Assembly (NCBI GenBank): GCA_963576735.1
Contig: OY755178.1
Location: 11,904,001-11,968,000 of the forward strand
Reading direction: 5' to 3'
Length of the DNA stretch: 64,000 nt
Source of the DNA: Bedellia somnulentella
Taxonomy: Eukaryota; Arthropoda; Insecta; Lepidoptera; Bedelliidae
This document shows positions 20,779 to 33,446 of this stretch, one piece after another; position 1 is the first letter of the stretch; the number at the start of each line of letters is the position of its first letter. Under the pieces are notes generated by a model. It had not been told where the DNA came from, did not search any database, and saw only the letters and a program-made list of their open reading frames with translations. Both the position numbers and the translations under genes were made by a program.

Positions 20779-20980
20779 CATACATACATCTACTCGCAGC
20801 TTTCAATACCTAGAAGTGGTTGCCAGAGCTTCGGAATTTAAAATTCTTCAGTCACTTTTGGAAGTTGTGTGGGGATAAGATTATAAAACAAAGGTTTTTG
20901 GTGATGGATCTACAACCGCAGCGCCCAAAATCCACCGAAAAAATGGGGTAGTGATATTCTAAGCCGACACTACGCAGCTT
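20779..20980 (-). mobile_element. SINE-A copy with 15-bp target-site duplication
   Basis: A minus-strand copy from the TATG-type tail (CATACATACATCTACTCGC) to the head (complement of GCTGCGTAGTGTCGGCTT). A perfect 15-bp direct repeat, AAAGCTAATAAAATA, flanks it at 20764-20778 and 20981-20995. This fixes the true 5' end of the family and shows retroposition. There is a ~30-bp internal deletion after CGCCCAAAAT. Confidence 0.92.
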
Positions 20981-20995
20981 AAAGCTAATAAAATA

Positions 20996-23900
20996 TAAAT
21001 ATTTTACATCAAATTCAAAACGTTGCCTCTGTCAGGTTATTCATCAAGACGTTGAGCAACGAACAAGGAATTACAATTTCAATAATAACATAATATCAAA
21101 TAATCCCTAGGGAATCTTCACCGTTGTCTATCATCTCAAACTCAAAAGTAATCCTGTCACAAACAACCGACTTCCCTCAAGTGACCCGACATCGTAACAA
21201 CATTATTACAAACATTTGAAACGTCAAAACTTATTCGAAAGTTTAAGATTCAAGTCGGCAGCGACGCTAACATTTTTGTCATATTGAAGGAGTGAAATAC
21301 TTGAGCTGGATTCAAATCACGTGGCCGATAAGGGCTGCCACATTCCCGTTCTCTCTCGGCTTACTGTGACTTTAAAGTATATATTGTAGTCAGTGCGTCG
21401 CTTGCCGCGTTACGGGCTCACGGTGATGTAGCAAGTTTGGTATTCACCTCGGACCGACAAACTTCTAGAGGCACGTCTCACAAGTACGCCTGAAGATATT
21501 TGCATCCCACCTCCACACTTTCTTGCATCAAATCGCGTATTGTTACGCCCCAGCGTTTTACACTTCTTGTGACTTATCACCGCACTGAGCGAACTTTTAC
21601 CCTCTCTGATTATGCATTCCACTTGATCGCTCTTGTACTTAGTAATGAATAATAATTATTCACAGATTTGCATAAAACACGACTAGAAAAAACAGCATAG
21701 GCTTTAAAAAGTTCAGTTTAGATATTTAAGAACGTTTTTTTTTTAAATTGTAATTAAATAAGACCATAGCTGTCTTTAAATTATTGTTCTTAGTATAAAC
21801 GGCACTAATATTATTGGAGCTAAGAAGTAATCCCATTTTTATTAGTTTACTGACAATAGATAGAAATGCGGGAAGCAGCAATAATTTGGTGGGCGATCGG
21901 GTGGCGTGGCGGGGACTCGTAATAAAACACCAAAGCGATAGTTGCGATGGCGGCGGCTATTCGAAAACTAATAAATTTCATGCGGGCTCTGAATTTATTT
22001 GATAAACGGCTAAGATAAGAACACAGAAATCGGCGCTCAACACTTTGTAGCGGTCAGCAGCAGGAGTTTGGCAGCGTGTTCTTGGATCTGAACCGATGTT
22101 CCCACCCCAGCTTGGTGGCGCGCTATGTTCAGCACATTCCTCACCGCGCGATAACACGAGCCAATATGCACAATGTCTTTTGTTTATGTGACCCGTTCCA
22201 ATACGTGGCTAGGATTTTTCCCGCCGCATTGTGGATTCTCCGATACTCACGCGGAATTTGAAATTAATAAAAGCCGACAAGCGCGTTATCTTGTTTCGCG
22301 AATTCACGGAGGAAACATTTACACTGAATTCAAAGAGGAATATTTGAAAACCCATTACACGATGCACAACTAGTTCGCGAGTAAGTTTTCATGTTCGCTT
22401 AATAAAATCCTTGAGTTTAACTCGACTGAAACGAGTCCGCATGCAATAAACTAGGTTTTGCATAACAAGAAACGTCAACATGAGATAAACTGTAAGAGCA
22501 ATGAATGCCTCGGGATAACATAATATACATTACAGAGGGCCGGAGTTTCACAGCGAGTAGAGTATCTAGGAATGCAAACAGAGCGCGTTGTCGCACTTTA
22601 CATACTCCCGACTTGAATGCTAAAGAAGCAGAGAACAAACCTCTACATTTCAGAATGACTTGTGGGGACTAGATGTGTTGATTATTCACAGTAACTATAC
22701 ATTGGAATTATAAATGAATGTTTGGCCAAAATTTCCATGTATATTGTTGAAAATTCAGAGGTAAAGCATAACACTGCAGTAGTTACACAGCGACGTGTAA
22801 TACATCAGAATATTGTAATTGGCGTTGGCTCGCCTCACGCCGAGTACACATTTTTGTTAACAAAACAAGAGAATTTTAAAATGTAAAGGGGCATAGCACG
22901 GTGGCTGGCAAAAGGAATAAAAGTTTCATATTCCCGAGTTATGGTTGAATCGTGCGCACGGTTTATTCCTGGGGGAGAACCAAGTACGAGGCATTTAAAT
23001 GAAGGAAACGTATCACATTTACAGCGTAGATTAAGAGAGACGATGCGCTGCGTCCCATGTTTTGCGTAAGCATAGCATACCTCAACTTTATTATACAACC
23101 CTTATATCCTTTTTATGATCAGTCGTTGGTAGTGCTCGTGTTACAAGCTACATTTTACCAACAGACTTTTCACATAAAATCTACGGCGCTCATCAACAGA
23201 CGAAACAAGATGGTCTGATTATTAAATTATGGCCCAAAAATATTTTCTGGGAAGCTTACTTCGTTCGTAATTAGGATTACGCTATAACCTTTGTGTTTAA
23301 TCTTACAACCACCGACTTTGTATTGAAATGTAAATATTATTATGTTGCGTTCATTGTAACATTGCTTACACTAATTAACTTTAGACTATGAGTACATAGC
23401 TGGTTTATGTTCATAGGATTATACATTCACTAATTTTGGATAAATAAAATTCATAATCTTATAGTCTTATAATACATTTTATATTTGTATTGATTACAAT
23501 CTTGAGATATAATAAACCCATCATCAGGCTCAGTAGATCGCAAAGGCTTCATTTTATCCGTTTCGTAGCCGAATGGCTAATAATCAATTAAGGATTTATT
23601 TTAACCGACTTCAAAACCACCAATAAGTCCTATATTATACTCACGGCTTTTGCAAAGAATAGTAATTACCTTATATATTGATTGCTAAACTACTTTTACT
23701 AGCTGTGATGTAAATGTACGGTTTTTGAGGTCGATTTTTTAATAAAATAAGGAATCCATTATGTACGAGTATTGAGAAAATTCCTCTACTGTTTAACTTA
23801 CCCTTATAGATGCTTTTACATTGTACAAACAAGTCATTTCCATAATTGGGGCAATAAACAGGTGACAGTATAGAGGCGCAAGTAACATCAAGCAGCAGTG

Positions 23901-24833
23901 ATTTTGTGCCGAAATTGGTTGAAAATTAACCCGACACTCTGTGATCTGTCCGGCCAAACCGTGCACTGCATAAATTAGTCGTAGTTAAAAGCTCCCTTTT
24001 AATGGAAGCCGAAATGAATGGCCACTGGACGTTGCAACCGCTTTGAACTACATGTACAGTGCTAAGTACGCGATAGTTTCAGACAAATTCGTTCTTTTAT
24101 ACAAGTGTACCGTGGTTCACCGCTTTACTAGTTGGTTGCCTGAAATTATGGTCTAAATGAAATGGAATACTATATTATAATTAATAGGTTGGGTTGAAAA
24201 AATAATATTTGTTTAAGTTGTTTTGGGCAGTTTAGGGTAAGGTGAAGTTTACAAAAAAAATATTAACTCTATATTCAATACTCTAGACTTTCGAATTTTA
24301 AGTTTCATACTTCGTATGTTTATCTTCATAATTTTTATGTAAGGGGCTATTCATATAGAAAAAAATATTGAAACAGTGAATATTGCGTGATGTTGGAAAC
24401 AAATTTGTATTCTCCAAAAGCTAAAAGAGTTAGCTGGACTGTTTAGAGGTAATGCAACCAGTCACACCGGCAATCTGTATGTTTAGCAACATTCTTGTTT
24501 TTTGAGATAAAATTTTATTTATAATTTAGTGGACATTTATAGTAACTTTATTAACTTTGAATTTAACTCATTAAGAAGTAAATTCAATACCATTTGTTTT
24601 TTTATGATGATTATTATGTCATTATATTTATGATGTTAAAATATGATAAATTTCTGCCTTTTCTCGCAAAGTACTTGTAAAACTTCAGTACTTGACAAAG
24701 GTAAGAAGAGTTAGTGCAAATTCTCTTCGTGTTCTTCTTCTTTTGTTGAAGTATAGTTCAAGTCAATTTTAGTTTGTAATATTTCAAGCAAACGTTGAGT
24801 GTGTTAAATAAACAAGTGTTTACATTTATCCCA
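20996..24833. other. Long single-copy stretch, no gene identified
   Basis: It is relatively repeat-free and locally GC-richer (21280-21600, 21870-22320, 22960-23070). Open frames of 60-87 codons occur on both strands, none with a recognisable domain, and none join into a model by eye. It could contain regulatory sequence or exons too short to see. Confidence 0.5.
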
Positions 24834-24885
24834 AAGCTCTGGCTACCCCTACTAGGGATTTAGAGTCGTGAGTATTCATGTTTAC
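24834..24885 (+). mobile_element. SINE-A 3' end fragment
   Basis: AGCTCTGGCTACCCCTACTAGG, then GATTTAGAGTCGTGAGTATTC. Only the last ~50 bp remain. Confidence 0.8.
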
Positions 24886-25211
24886 ATTTCTTAATCCGTA
24901 AAGTATCTAAAAACGCTACTCTATGAATCATACATACATATCGGTCAAAATCATAACCCTCATTGGAATTTCTTCGTAGACGGGTTGCTCAATGCCCTGC
25001 CTCTTCCAACAACATTTAAGAACCAATGTCTTTTGTCAATGTGCTACTATAAATTACATGCAAACTCATTTATATTGAAAATAAGCTTAAGAAAATAATT
25101 TGCTTAAGTTAAAGTTAAAAATAAGAGTTTAAATGTTTTTGGAGCTTTTAAATTAAGAGCCTGGTGTCTTTTCAAGCCATAGCTGACCAATTCGTTTTAT
25201 AAATAGCTAGG

Positions 25212-25481
25212 GTGGCTGTGTAGTGTCGGCTTTGCTGTGTAGTGTCGGCTTAGAATAGCACTACCCCATTTCTTCCGGTGGGTGTACGTAAGAGGCGACT
25301 AGCGGTATTGGGGCTTTCAAGGGATTTTGGGCGATGCGGTTGGAGACCCATCACCAACAACCTTTACTTTACCATCTTTTCCCCACTCAAGTTTCCAAAA
25401 GTGGCTGAGGAATTTCTAATTCCTTAGCTCTGGCTACCCCTTCTCGGGATTTATAGCCGTGAGTATATGTATGTATGTATG
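25212..25481 (+). mobile_element. SINE-A copy with 12-bp TSD and doubled head
   Basis: A full-length plus copy ending GTGAGTATATG(TATG)n. TAAATAGCTAGG flanks it at 25200-25211 and 25482-25493. The head GCTGTGTAGTGTCGGCTT occurs twice in a row, as in the copy at 53913-54183. Confidence 0.93.
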
Positions 25482-25493
25482 TAAATAGCTAGG

Positions 25494-25984
25494 ACTTTGC
25501 ATGTGTTGATATTTAAAGCTCTTTTATAAACTAAGTCTAGTTGGTGCTTTTGGCAAACACGCGGTAATACCTTCGGTAATTCAGAGAGCTCAGAGTTTTT
25601 GTAGTGTGACAATATACCAGCATTACGCTTATTTAAAGTAAAATTCAATGTTTGTTTTTTAATGCACTACTACTTACTTTTTTGGACCCATGTAAGGCAT
25701 GAATTCTCATTGGGGTAGGCAAAAGTTCCAACCCGGTTTTCAAATAATTTTTGTCAAAAAATATAACCATCGAATAATTAGTATAATATTTTTCATCGTA
25801 TTTTATTGACGTTAAGGAAAAAATAGTTTAAGTAATAAGTTTAGTGTAATAAGACAGTCCAGGAAAACAAAGAGATAGATGAAAAATAACATGTAATACA
25901 AACTAATTTTAATGTAAACTTTTCTTTTTAATTATATTATTTTTAATTTTGTTTTCAAATCTTGCAGCAGTTCACATTTACATC
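25494..25984. other. No gene; short decayed LINE-1 tail
   Basis: On the minus strand GCCTACCCCAATGAGAATTC with CATGCC (25690-25735) resembles a LINE-1 end. The rest is AT-rich single-copy DNA. Confidence 0.45.
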
Positions 25985-26120
25985 TACGTATTAATATTTA
26001 ACCTCGAAGTCCCAATAGTTTCGGAAATGAATTGCTGTGACATATAGACAGACAGACAGACACACATGACGAATCTAGTAGGGTTTCCTATCCTGCCATT
26101 CGACTACAAAACCCTATAAA
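25985..26120 (-). mobile_element. GGGTTCCG-type repeat, head fragment
   Basis: On the minus strand: TTTATAGGGTTTTGTAGTCG, AATGGCAGGATAGGAAACCC, ATTCGTCATGTG and a (TCTG)n tract, the same order as the start of 2721-3467. The body is missing. Confidence 0.7.
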
Positions 26121-26139
26121 ATTTAGGATATATACATTG

Positions 26140-26398
26140 ATGACCGCCTAGGTATGGGTGATGGCCCCACTGATTGCCTGAAGGCTATCCCGTATATAAG
26201 GGTTTGGTCATATTCCACCACCCAGGCCTTACGTGGGTTACACTACTGGCAGTCGTCCATATGACTAATTGGATGGTTAAATCCTGCAATAAACGGGGTT
26301 CAATTCACAAATTAAGTTTATGAGTTAATCCTTCAGGAATCAAACCCAAAATCTCCGGTTTGACAGTCAAGCGTTTTACCGCTAGGTCACGGAGGAAG
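26140..26398 (-). mobile_element. SINE-C copy, old
   Basis: On the minus strand the head CTTCCTCCGTGACCTAGCGG and AAAACGC match a tRNA A-box region, and GGGTTTGATTCC (complement at 26336-26347) is B-box like. The body is diverged from 462-791. Confidence 0.72.
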
Positions 26399-27764
26399 TA
26401 AGACTTTAGTATAATTGAGACTAAGTTAGTTGCTCTCAAGATCCACAACGAATTAAAGCAATCGCTTTTTTAGTAGTACACTTAAATACCCCAATCAAAA
26501 TGTACATATTGAGTGGTTGACATGAACCTCTTTATAGAGAAACAAAAGTAATGTTGTACTCGTAAAAATGTCCTCTGTAGGAATTGAAGAATACAAATAA
26601 AACAGAAACGACGTCATTTAGGCCCCTTAGCGTTTTATTCTCGAATCAAACAGTGTTCTGCATAGCAATGTTGTCTCGACTCAATTTATGAACTGATTTT
26701 AGTCGGTCCTGGAGGCGGCACTAGACTCAAACCTCTTTTTTAAAGGAAAAACCTTTAAACAGGAAACAATACTAAAATTGGCATCACGAGTGGCGCTTCG
26801 CCTTTTCTGTCAAAAGCAATCCAATCGTTCTCTTTTATTGGAACAGCCCTCGTGCGTCTTTGTTGCGGGAATTGTCCCTGAATCCAATCTATGCAAAGTA
26901 TTTACGAGTGACAAGAATTTATTTGACGTACAAAATTTTTATCCGCCCAACATCCTGGCCAGACACAGCTTAATATTTAAAACTTAAACGAACATTGAGC
27001 AACGTCACGTCGCTTCAGAGCCCCGTTACATTTACACTAAGTTTTTATTTAATGGGCTTTTAAATGTTTAAGTTTAAAAAGTTAGTAAAAGGCAGTCTTT
27101 GTGAAATAATTTATGCTTAATTTTAAACTGACCGACCATCTGGCCTACTTTTTTAACTTTAAAAGTTTTCAAATGTAAAAAAGGTATTTTTAAATTGTTA
27201 CAAATTAAAGGAATATTTTTCATTTTCGATGACTTGACATCATTTAGGTTCACTTTGTAAGTATTTGATTAACGATTTGAATTAATTTGGTCCGAAATAC
27301 TCAAAACGAGGCGAAAACGAGCTCGTTGAAGTGGACTCGAACGTTTTTGTAACTCTTCGTGGATGCTAATAGCTTGTGAAAAAGTTGCTGATTTAGATTC
27401 TGAAGCCCTGAAAACTAAGTCCATTTAACAATTATTTTAATCTTGTATAACAGTTGGTCTGAAATTAAATTTTGCTTCAAAAGAGTTACTTTTTTTCGGT
27501 AATTGAATCATTTATATTTCAGTAATCGGAATCAATTTAAGATTTTTGACAAAAGACAGCGACTACATAATACTTTAAAACACAATCGACAGTCGTCAAG
27601 ATCCGTAAAACGGGGACAGATTGGCAAACAAACAACACAGCAATAATATCACTAAGAATTCAATACAATCCTTTGTGTAATAATATTTTGAGACGGATGT
27701 TGCACGACAATTTTAATCAAATATGGCCTAGTTTCTAAAAATCTGATTTATAATTTACAGACAT
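26399..27764. other. Single-copy non-coding DNA
   Basis: One plus frame (26778-26987) has no recognisable domain. No repeats are seen. Confidence 0.5.
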
Positions 27765-28008
27765 ACATTACGTACATATATTCACGGCTATAAATTCCTA
27801 GAAGGGGTAGCCAGAGCTAAGGAATCAGAAATTACTCAGCCACTTTTGGAAGTTGCGTGGAGAAAATATGGTAAAATAAAAGTTGTTGGTGATGGGTCTC
27901 CAACCGCATCGCCCAAAAATCCCTTAAAATCCCGATACCGTTAGTTGTCTCTTATGTACACCCATCGGAAGAAATGAGGTAGTGCTTTTCTTAGCCGACG
28001 CTACGCAT
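27765..28008 (-). mobile_element. SINE-A copy, full length
   Basis: Tail (ACATACATTACGTACATATATTC) to head (GCCGACGCTACGCA), all blocks present, a few percent diverged. Confidence 0.88.
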
Positions 28009-28036
28009 ATATAAATAACATCAAGACTGTTATTTA

Positions 28037-28114
28037 AATGTTACTCTAAGCGGGATTCGAACCCACTACCTCTAGACAAACCTTTCCGCTCGGCCACGGA
28101 CGTCTTCTGCACAA
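28037..28114 (-). mobile_element. SINE-D tRNA-like head fragment
   Basis: On the minus strand: GACGTCCGTGGCCGAGCGG (A box) and GGGTTCGAATCCCGC (B box; complement near 28050-28064), followed by AGAGTAACATTTA as in other SINE-D copies. It lacks a full acceptor stem and the body matches SINE-D, so I do not call a tRNA gene. Confidence 0.75.
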
Positions 28115-29683
28115 TATTCACGCAGTTAGCATTGTTCACAAAATAAATAAGAGATGACCAGGGCTTCGGAATTATATCATTAATTAGTTCTAAAATAGAT
28201 AAATATATTGAGATGCATAATCTTTAGCGATAAATTGAAAACCGCATCTTCTACCGGTCACTTTTAATACCATATTATAACATTTTTTTGTTTTTTAGGT
28301 TTAATTATCCAGAAAGGATGTATCAAACTACTTAAGGGCATACTCCAAACGTTCTCCTACAAGGCACAGACACCCTTGTAGTATTATTTGATCTCAGGAA
28401 TTAATGTTTCACCCGACTTCAACGGAATAAAAAGTAGGGATATGATTTTCACCAGTGTGTATGTGTGTTAATTTGTTATTCCATATTTAAAAATCAATTT
28501 TCTAATGTATGTTTAGGCTCGATTAGAAATCTTAAAAATATGGATTTATAGACTTATAATTTTCTTCTTTTTGTGTTAAAAAACATACCTCAATTTAATA
28601 TTATACTAGTTTTATGTTTCACGTATTGTTTAACTAAGCGTGCGTAGCAATGAATAAATGTATTTCTTTCTTTAAAACGAAAAAGTAAAAATATTTATTA
28701 AAAATATTGAAAATTAATAAGCTTTAACAAGCGATGAACCAGAGTTATGAATATGCAAAACAAAATCATTCACATAAATCACGAACCAGATAGCGATTCC
28801 GGAGCTGTGTCATTAATTAAATTTTAAATAATACCGGACCGGTAATAACAGCGGCTGTTTTATCTACTTTGATCCCTCCATCTCTGTTCAAACATACCGA
28901 TTCAAATATATTTTCAATTAATACATTTAATCTTTACGGGTTTATCCATATACCACGGGGAATCGTGCTCTGGTGACACTCAGATGAATAATCAAGAATC
29001 GAGTGTAGCTTAATTGTGTAACTCGTAAGCTCGGATTCATCATTTGACGTCCCGCGAATGATTATACTCGCTATAAGCTCGACATGGTATCCCCTTGTAG
29101 GTTTCTTCTTAAACACTTTGTTACCTAATTTATTTTATTTTATTAGTACTTTGCGATTTTTAATATTTTTTGTTGCCAGTTTGTAGATTTCTCCGTTTGT
29201 GCTAAGTAACACTTTATGTAATAAAATGTGTACAATCAAATCAAAATCAATGTGTGTAATGTGTGTGTGTGTGTATACTTGAAAGAGCACCATATCTCGT
29301 ATTCTCAGAAGTGTAAACCACGTGACAAATGCTTTATAGTGATTGATGGGCGATTTGGTTTGCAACTATACTACATTTGATAATCTTCTCTCTTCATCAC
29401 AGGTATCCTGACAGCTCATATATATATCCCCACCAAGGTGGTCAAGCCCGCCATATAAATATATATCTCAAGTGATTAATGAAACTATCAAAAAACACAG
29501 ATCATAAAAAATACGATACCCAGCTGCAAATAAATCTTCTAGTACCACCGCACTCATAAAAGCTTCCTCTCACACGGCTTTTTTCAAGGAACCTATGAAT
29601 CTATCAAGCGTCAAATCATAAACCTCAAACCAATAAAATGGACAATAAATCACATATGAAAACGGTAGTGCAATAGGAACGGG
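28115..29683. other. Single-copy non-coding DNA with a (GT)n run
   Basis: A GT microsatellite lies at about 29254-29274. Minus-strand frames at 28934-29116 and 29135-29365 show no domain. Confidence 0.5.
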
Positions 29684-29752
29684 CCGGCTGGCATCCCCCC
29701 GCTTCCCCCGGCTGCCCCCGGCTTCCCCCCGCTACCCCCGGCTGCCCCTCGA
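29684..29752. repeat. C-rich short tandem repeat
   Basis: About six degenerate 11-12-bp units of the type CGGCTGCCCCC / CGCTTCCCCC in otherwise AT-rich DNA. The G-rich complement could form unusual structures. Confidence 0.8.
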
Positions 29753-32035
29753 GCGTCTGATTGATGACGCCGGAGATTGCATGTCAGGATTACATCTGCG
29801 AAGGATGTACGGATTATTTAGTTGCTGCCAGAGTAAATAGAGCGGGCAATACTCTGGGAAACTTATAGCTGGACTTCAGCATTGGTTAAGTTGGCACGAA
29901 CTGTTTTGAATTGCTTTTTGGATTTCAAATTTTCGAACAAATTATTTTCATAATTTTCAATCTTTTTGAATGATTATCGACATATAAGTCTGTTTTTATT
30001 GGTAATTAAACACCAAAACTTTCAAGTTTTGTCTCGTAGTCTACTCTCTCAGTCTCGTCAACTAATTTGCCTATAAAACTTCTTTTATTACACTGTGGGA
30101 CCAAATTTGAAAAAATGTTCTCAGTAATTTGCAAGACATATATTTTTTAAACTAAAAAGGTTTGTAAAAGACTGAAATATAAAATTTTATTAGTATTATT
30201 ATCATGTCCAACCTAATTTCGTTGATCTGAATTCAAATATCACGTGATATTTATAAAACAACAGCCATGCCTGTACAGATATTTGGAGTAAGAACTATGT
30301 TATGTAATTTCCAGTAGTATAAAAGCAGTGGCAAATAGGTAATACCAAACTACATTGTAATAAATAACCAACGGTTTAGTTAATTGTCACAACCCTGACT
30401 TATATTGGATACTAGCAACGAGTATGCTGCGGACTTTATGTCGCCACCGTCTTGATGGTCACAGTAAAATTTACTATTCCGTTCACACTCCAAGTTTATT
30501 AAACTACCTCAGCTTACAGCGAAGTGGGTGTAAGTAGTCTTACTGCATTTTTCTATGAAGGGTTTTCGTCATAATTTACTTATCATAAGCCACTTTTGTA
30601 GTTGAGAGTGGATAAGATGTTAATGAGTAAATGTACCCAATATGCATATTTATTTAAAAAATGTACTAAGTATTTATTTTGTATATAATTGAGGACTTAA
30701 GTTTTTTCTTTGTATCTATCGGCGCAGTTTTCGATAAAAGATTTAGAAAGCTTTGGTTTTAGATATTGATATCATATATATTTAATTCACCATACAAGCC
30801 CGTTGAAACAGTCATATTGTTCAAGCTAAATGTATTTTGTTTTAACAAATATGAAACTTTATACCTGATGTAATTGGGCGCTCCTGCATTCTGTTAATAT
30901 ATTTTCAAAACTCTTCAATAATAAAAGCATCATTTGTGTTGTTCGTGGTTTCGCAGTGCATTGTTTAAATATAGGAGGAAATACTAAACATTGTATTCTC
31001 GAAAATTCATTGTTAATGATACATCCAAAAGTCGATGGTCAATTAGTACAGAGATTTCCACACGGGGCGCGGCGGCGGCGTAACTGCATACATATTATAT
31101 GCACGAAAATAACTCCCAGAACCCAAAACAAAGTAGCCCCAATTTCTGTTCTTAAGTTGAAGAGATGGCAAATAATGAGATTATTTGTTATGGATTTTCA
31201 AACTACATCGTACAGCAATTGTTTTAAAAGCCCAAACATTGTCACTCATGAAATAAATATAAGGTGGTACCATAAAGGTTTATGGTGATGGGTCTTCAAG
31301 AGCATCACCCAAAAAACTTGTTAAAACTTGTTTTTTTTAATAGTTTTTGGAGCCAAAACTTCATTTACCCCATGCATAATACAAGGTGTATTATGCATGT
31401 AACCTTACTCCTCCTAAACGGTATATTCGACCTCAGCCAAATTTTGCACGATGGTCAAATGTATCAAATACCAGATTGTGACGCAGAGGTTTTTCGAATA
31501 AATGTTACCATTGAGGAATGATGACCATTTAACATTTCCCATGTAAGTCTATAGGAAGCTATTGTAAACAAATCTGGTATCTCTTTAGTTTTGTTCAGTT
31601 ACGCTGCAATTTTCACATGAAGCTTTATTGCCAACCTAGTAAAGTCACACTTTATTTAAGTTTTTGTTTCATTATTTATATTTTGGGTATCTATCCGGCC
31701 AAATAATTGACTAATTTATTTATAATGTCATAGTACCGATTTATTTTTGGTATAGCAAAGTCGATTATCGTCTTTAATTCAGTAGCACTTCTACGAACAG
31801 TTAAATCAAATGGAGTCCAACAAAAAGATTCTTGGAATGTATAGTCAAGTTTCTTAGGACAAATACGACTAACCTAATATTGGCAGTTAGAATTTTATTT
31901 AGTATGTGAAATAATAAATTATTACATGTCTACTATCTTAAATAAATCATTTGCCAAATTTATTTTTAATAGATTTAAGCTGATTATAACTGATTAGCAA
32001 CTTAATAATTGCTGTTATCACACAGTACATAAAAT
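29753..32035. other. Mostly single-copy DNA; SINE-A traces
   Basis: Decayed SINE-A words occur at 30588-30622 (AAGCCACTTTTGTAGTTGAG) and 31265-31325 (AAGGTTTATGGTGATGGGTC). A perfect 13-bp hairpin (CATGCATAATACA, loop AGG) lies at 31371-31399. The open frames at 30956-31288 and 31282-31521 have no recognisable domain and the second starts in SINE-A debris. Confidence 0.5.
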
Positions 32036-32298
32036 ATGCTGAGTAGTGTCGGTTTAGAAAAGCACTACCCCATTTCTTCACATGGATATTTGTAAAAGGC
32101 AAGTGGTGGGTAAGAAAGGTAGGTATTGAGGCCATTAAAGGGATTTTTGGGTGATGCTCTTGAAAACCATAATTACCATAAACCTTTATGAATAATCTTT
32201 TTTCACTCGATTTTCAATGGTGGCTGCCGGATTTCTAATTTTGAAGCTCTGTCTACCCATTATAGGGATTTATAACCGTGAGTATACGTATGTATGCA
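32036..32298 (+). mobile_element. SINE-A copy, diverged
   Basis: Head GCTGAGTAGTGTCGGTTTAG to TTATAACCGTGAGTATACGTATG. The middle carries a small insertion around GTGGTGGGTAAG. Confidence 0.83.
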
Positions 32299-32900
32299 TA
32301 TAAAACTTCTAAAGAACATATCAAACTCACGAAATAGAAAATAAAAGTACTCTATTTACAGCGCGTAAGGCTGATGCTTAGCTGCCAGCAAAGTGAATAT
32401 GAAGATTAGCACTTTAATCTATATTAAAACTGTGGAGTAAATGGATAAAAATTTCATTTTAGTTCCATTTAGCTTCAACGCAACAACAAAGTAAAATGAC
32501 ATTTATGTTTATTTACTTAAGATGTGATTTCGTCTTTCTTTGAGTTATAATGAAAACTTAAGTGGAATCCTGCCCTTTTAGCTGTCCTTTTGCTCAGATG
32601 AAACTCAAACTCATATATTTTAATATGATTTTACAAAGAAATATTATGTAAACTGAAACCATTAAAAACAGGTTTTGTTTTTTACTATTACTTAATATTA
32701 ATTTTCTCGTAGTTTTGGAGGAGACTAATGCACCTAGGCTAAGGAACTTTATGTGACCAACGGAGAGAAAGGTGGTCGTAAATTATGGTTTGCATTGCTG
32801 CTGATCCAATTCCTAGTTCCTAGGATCCCAAAGAAAATAATTTTTTGTCTTTATTTTAGCTATTTTATTAAAAAATCGATAACGAAAATACTATATTCAA
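32299..32900. other. No gene recognised
   Basis: AT-rich single-copy DNA upstream of the promoter-like block. Confidence 0.45.
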
Positions 32901-32927
32901 ATATGCCGCGAAAACGCAAATTTAAGT

Positions 32928-33391
32928 AATATGGCGGCTGTGGCACGTAGTGACTTCAATTCCGCATTATACACCAATAAGCGAAGCGATACACAGTCTG
33001 TTTACACGCAATCTACGTCATTATAGAAATAGCCAATCACGGGCGTTTTCAGTCACGTGACAGTTGCATAAAAAAAAATAGAAGACGTATTTTGGTAAAC
33101 TTATGCAATATTTTTATCTCGCATTATTACAAATCGCTCTAAAAAATAAATATTAAGACCGATAAAATAAAAGAAATGCATATTTTTAAAACAGTCAAAT
33201 TGCCTATTGAATTAAAATGTTACAATAACTCCTAGTATTTTTTGAATTAATGTGGCGTATACATCAAGAAAAGTATACCAATATTAATTTAATTTGATAT
33301 CAGTTCCGATACAAAGTTTAAGGATATCGAAAAAGTTACACGTTTTCGGGAGATGTGATCTGACATCCTTGGTTCTATTTTTCGGTAAGTA
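32928..33391 (+). promoter_or_regulatory. Promoter-like block with possible first splice donor
   Basis: Within ~140 bp there is AATATGGCGGC (32928-32938, like a YY1/Pho site), TACGTCA (33014-33020, CRE-like), CCAATCAC (33033-33040, CCAAT box) and TCACGTGAC (33053-33061, E-box). Farther on, TTCGGTAAGTA at 33381-33391 is a good splice donor. The combination suggests a TATA-less promoter and 5' UTR exon on the plus strand, but I see no downstream coding exon. It could also be chance or an unrecognised transposon. Confidence 0.3.
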
Positions 33392-33446
33392 AATAATATT
33401 TCGAAATTTGCAAGTAGTCAAGGACTTTAAGGAGCTTAAAGACTCA

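Noticed and set aside
28037..28114. tRNA gene
   Set aside because: It has A and B boxes, but no complete acceptor stem, and the downstream sequence matches SINE-D copies at 41336, 46530 and 58563.
30956..31288. 110-codon plus frame with RRRR stretch
   Set aside because: No recognisable domain, weak composition, and its end overlaps SINE-A debris at 31265.
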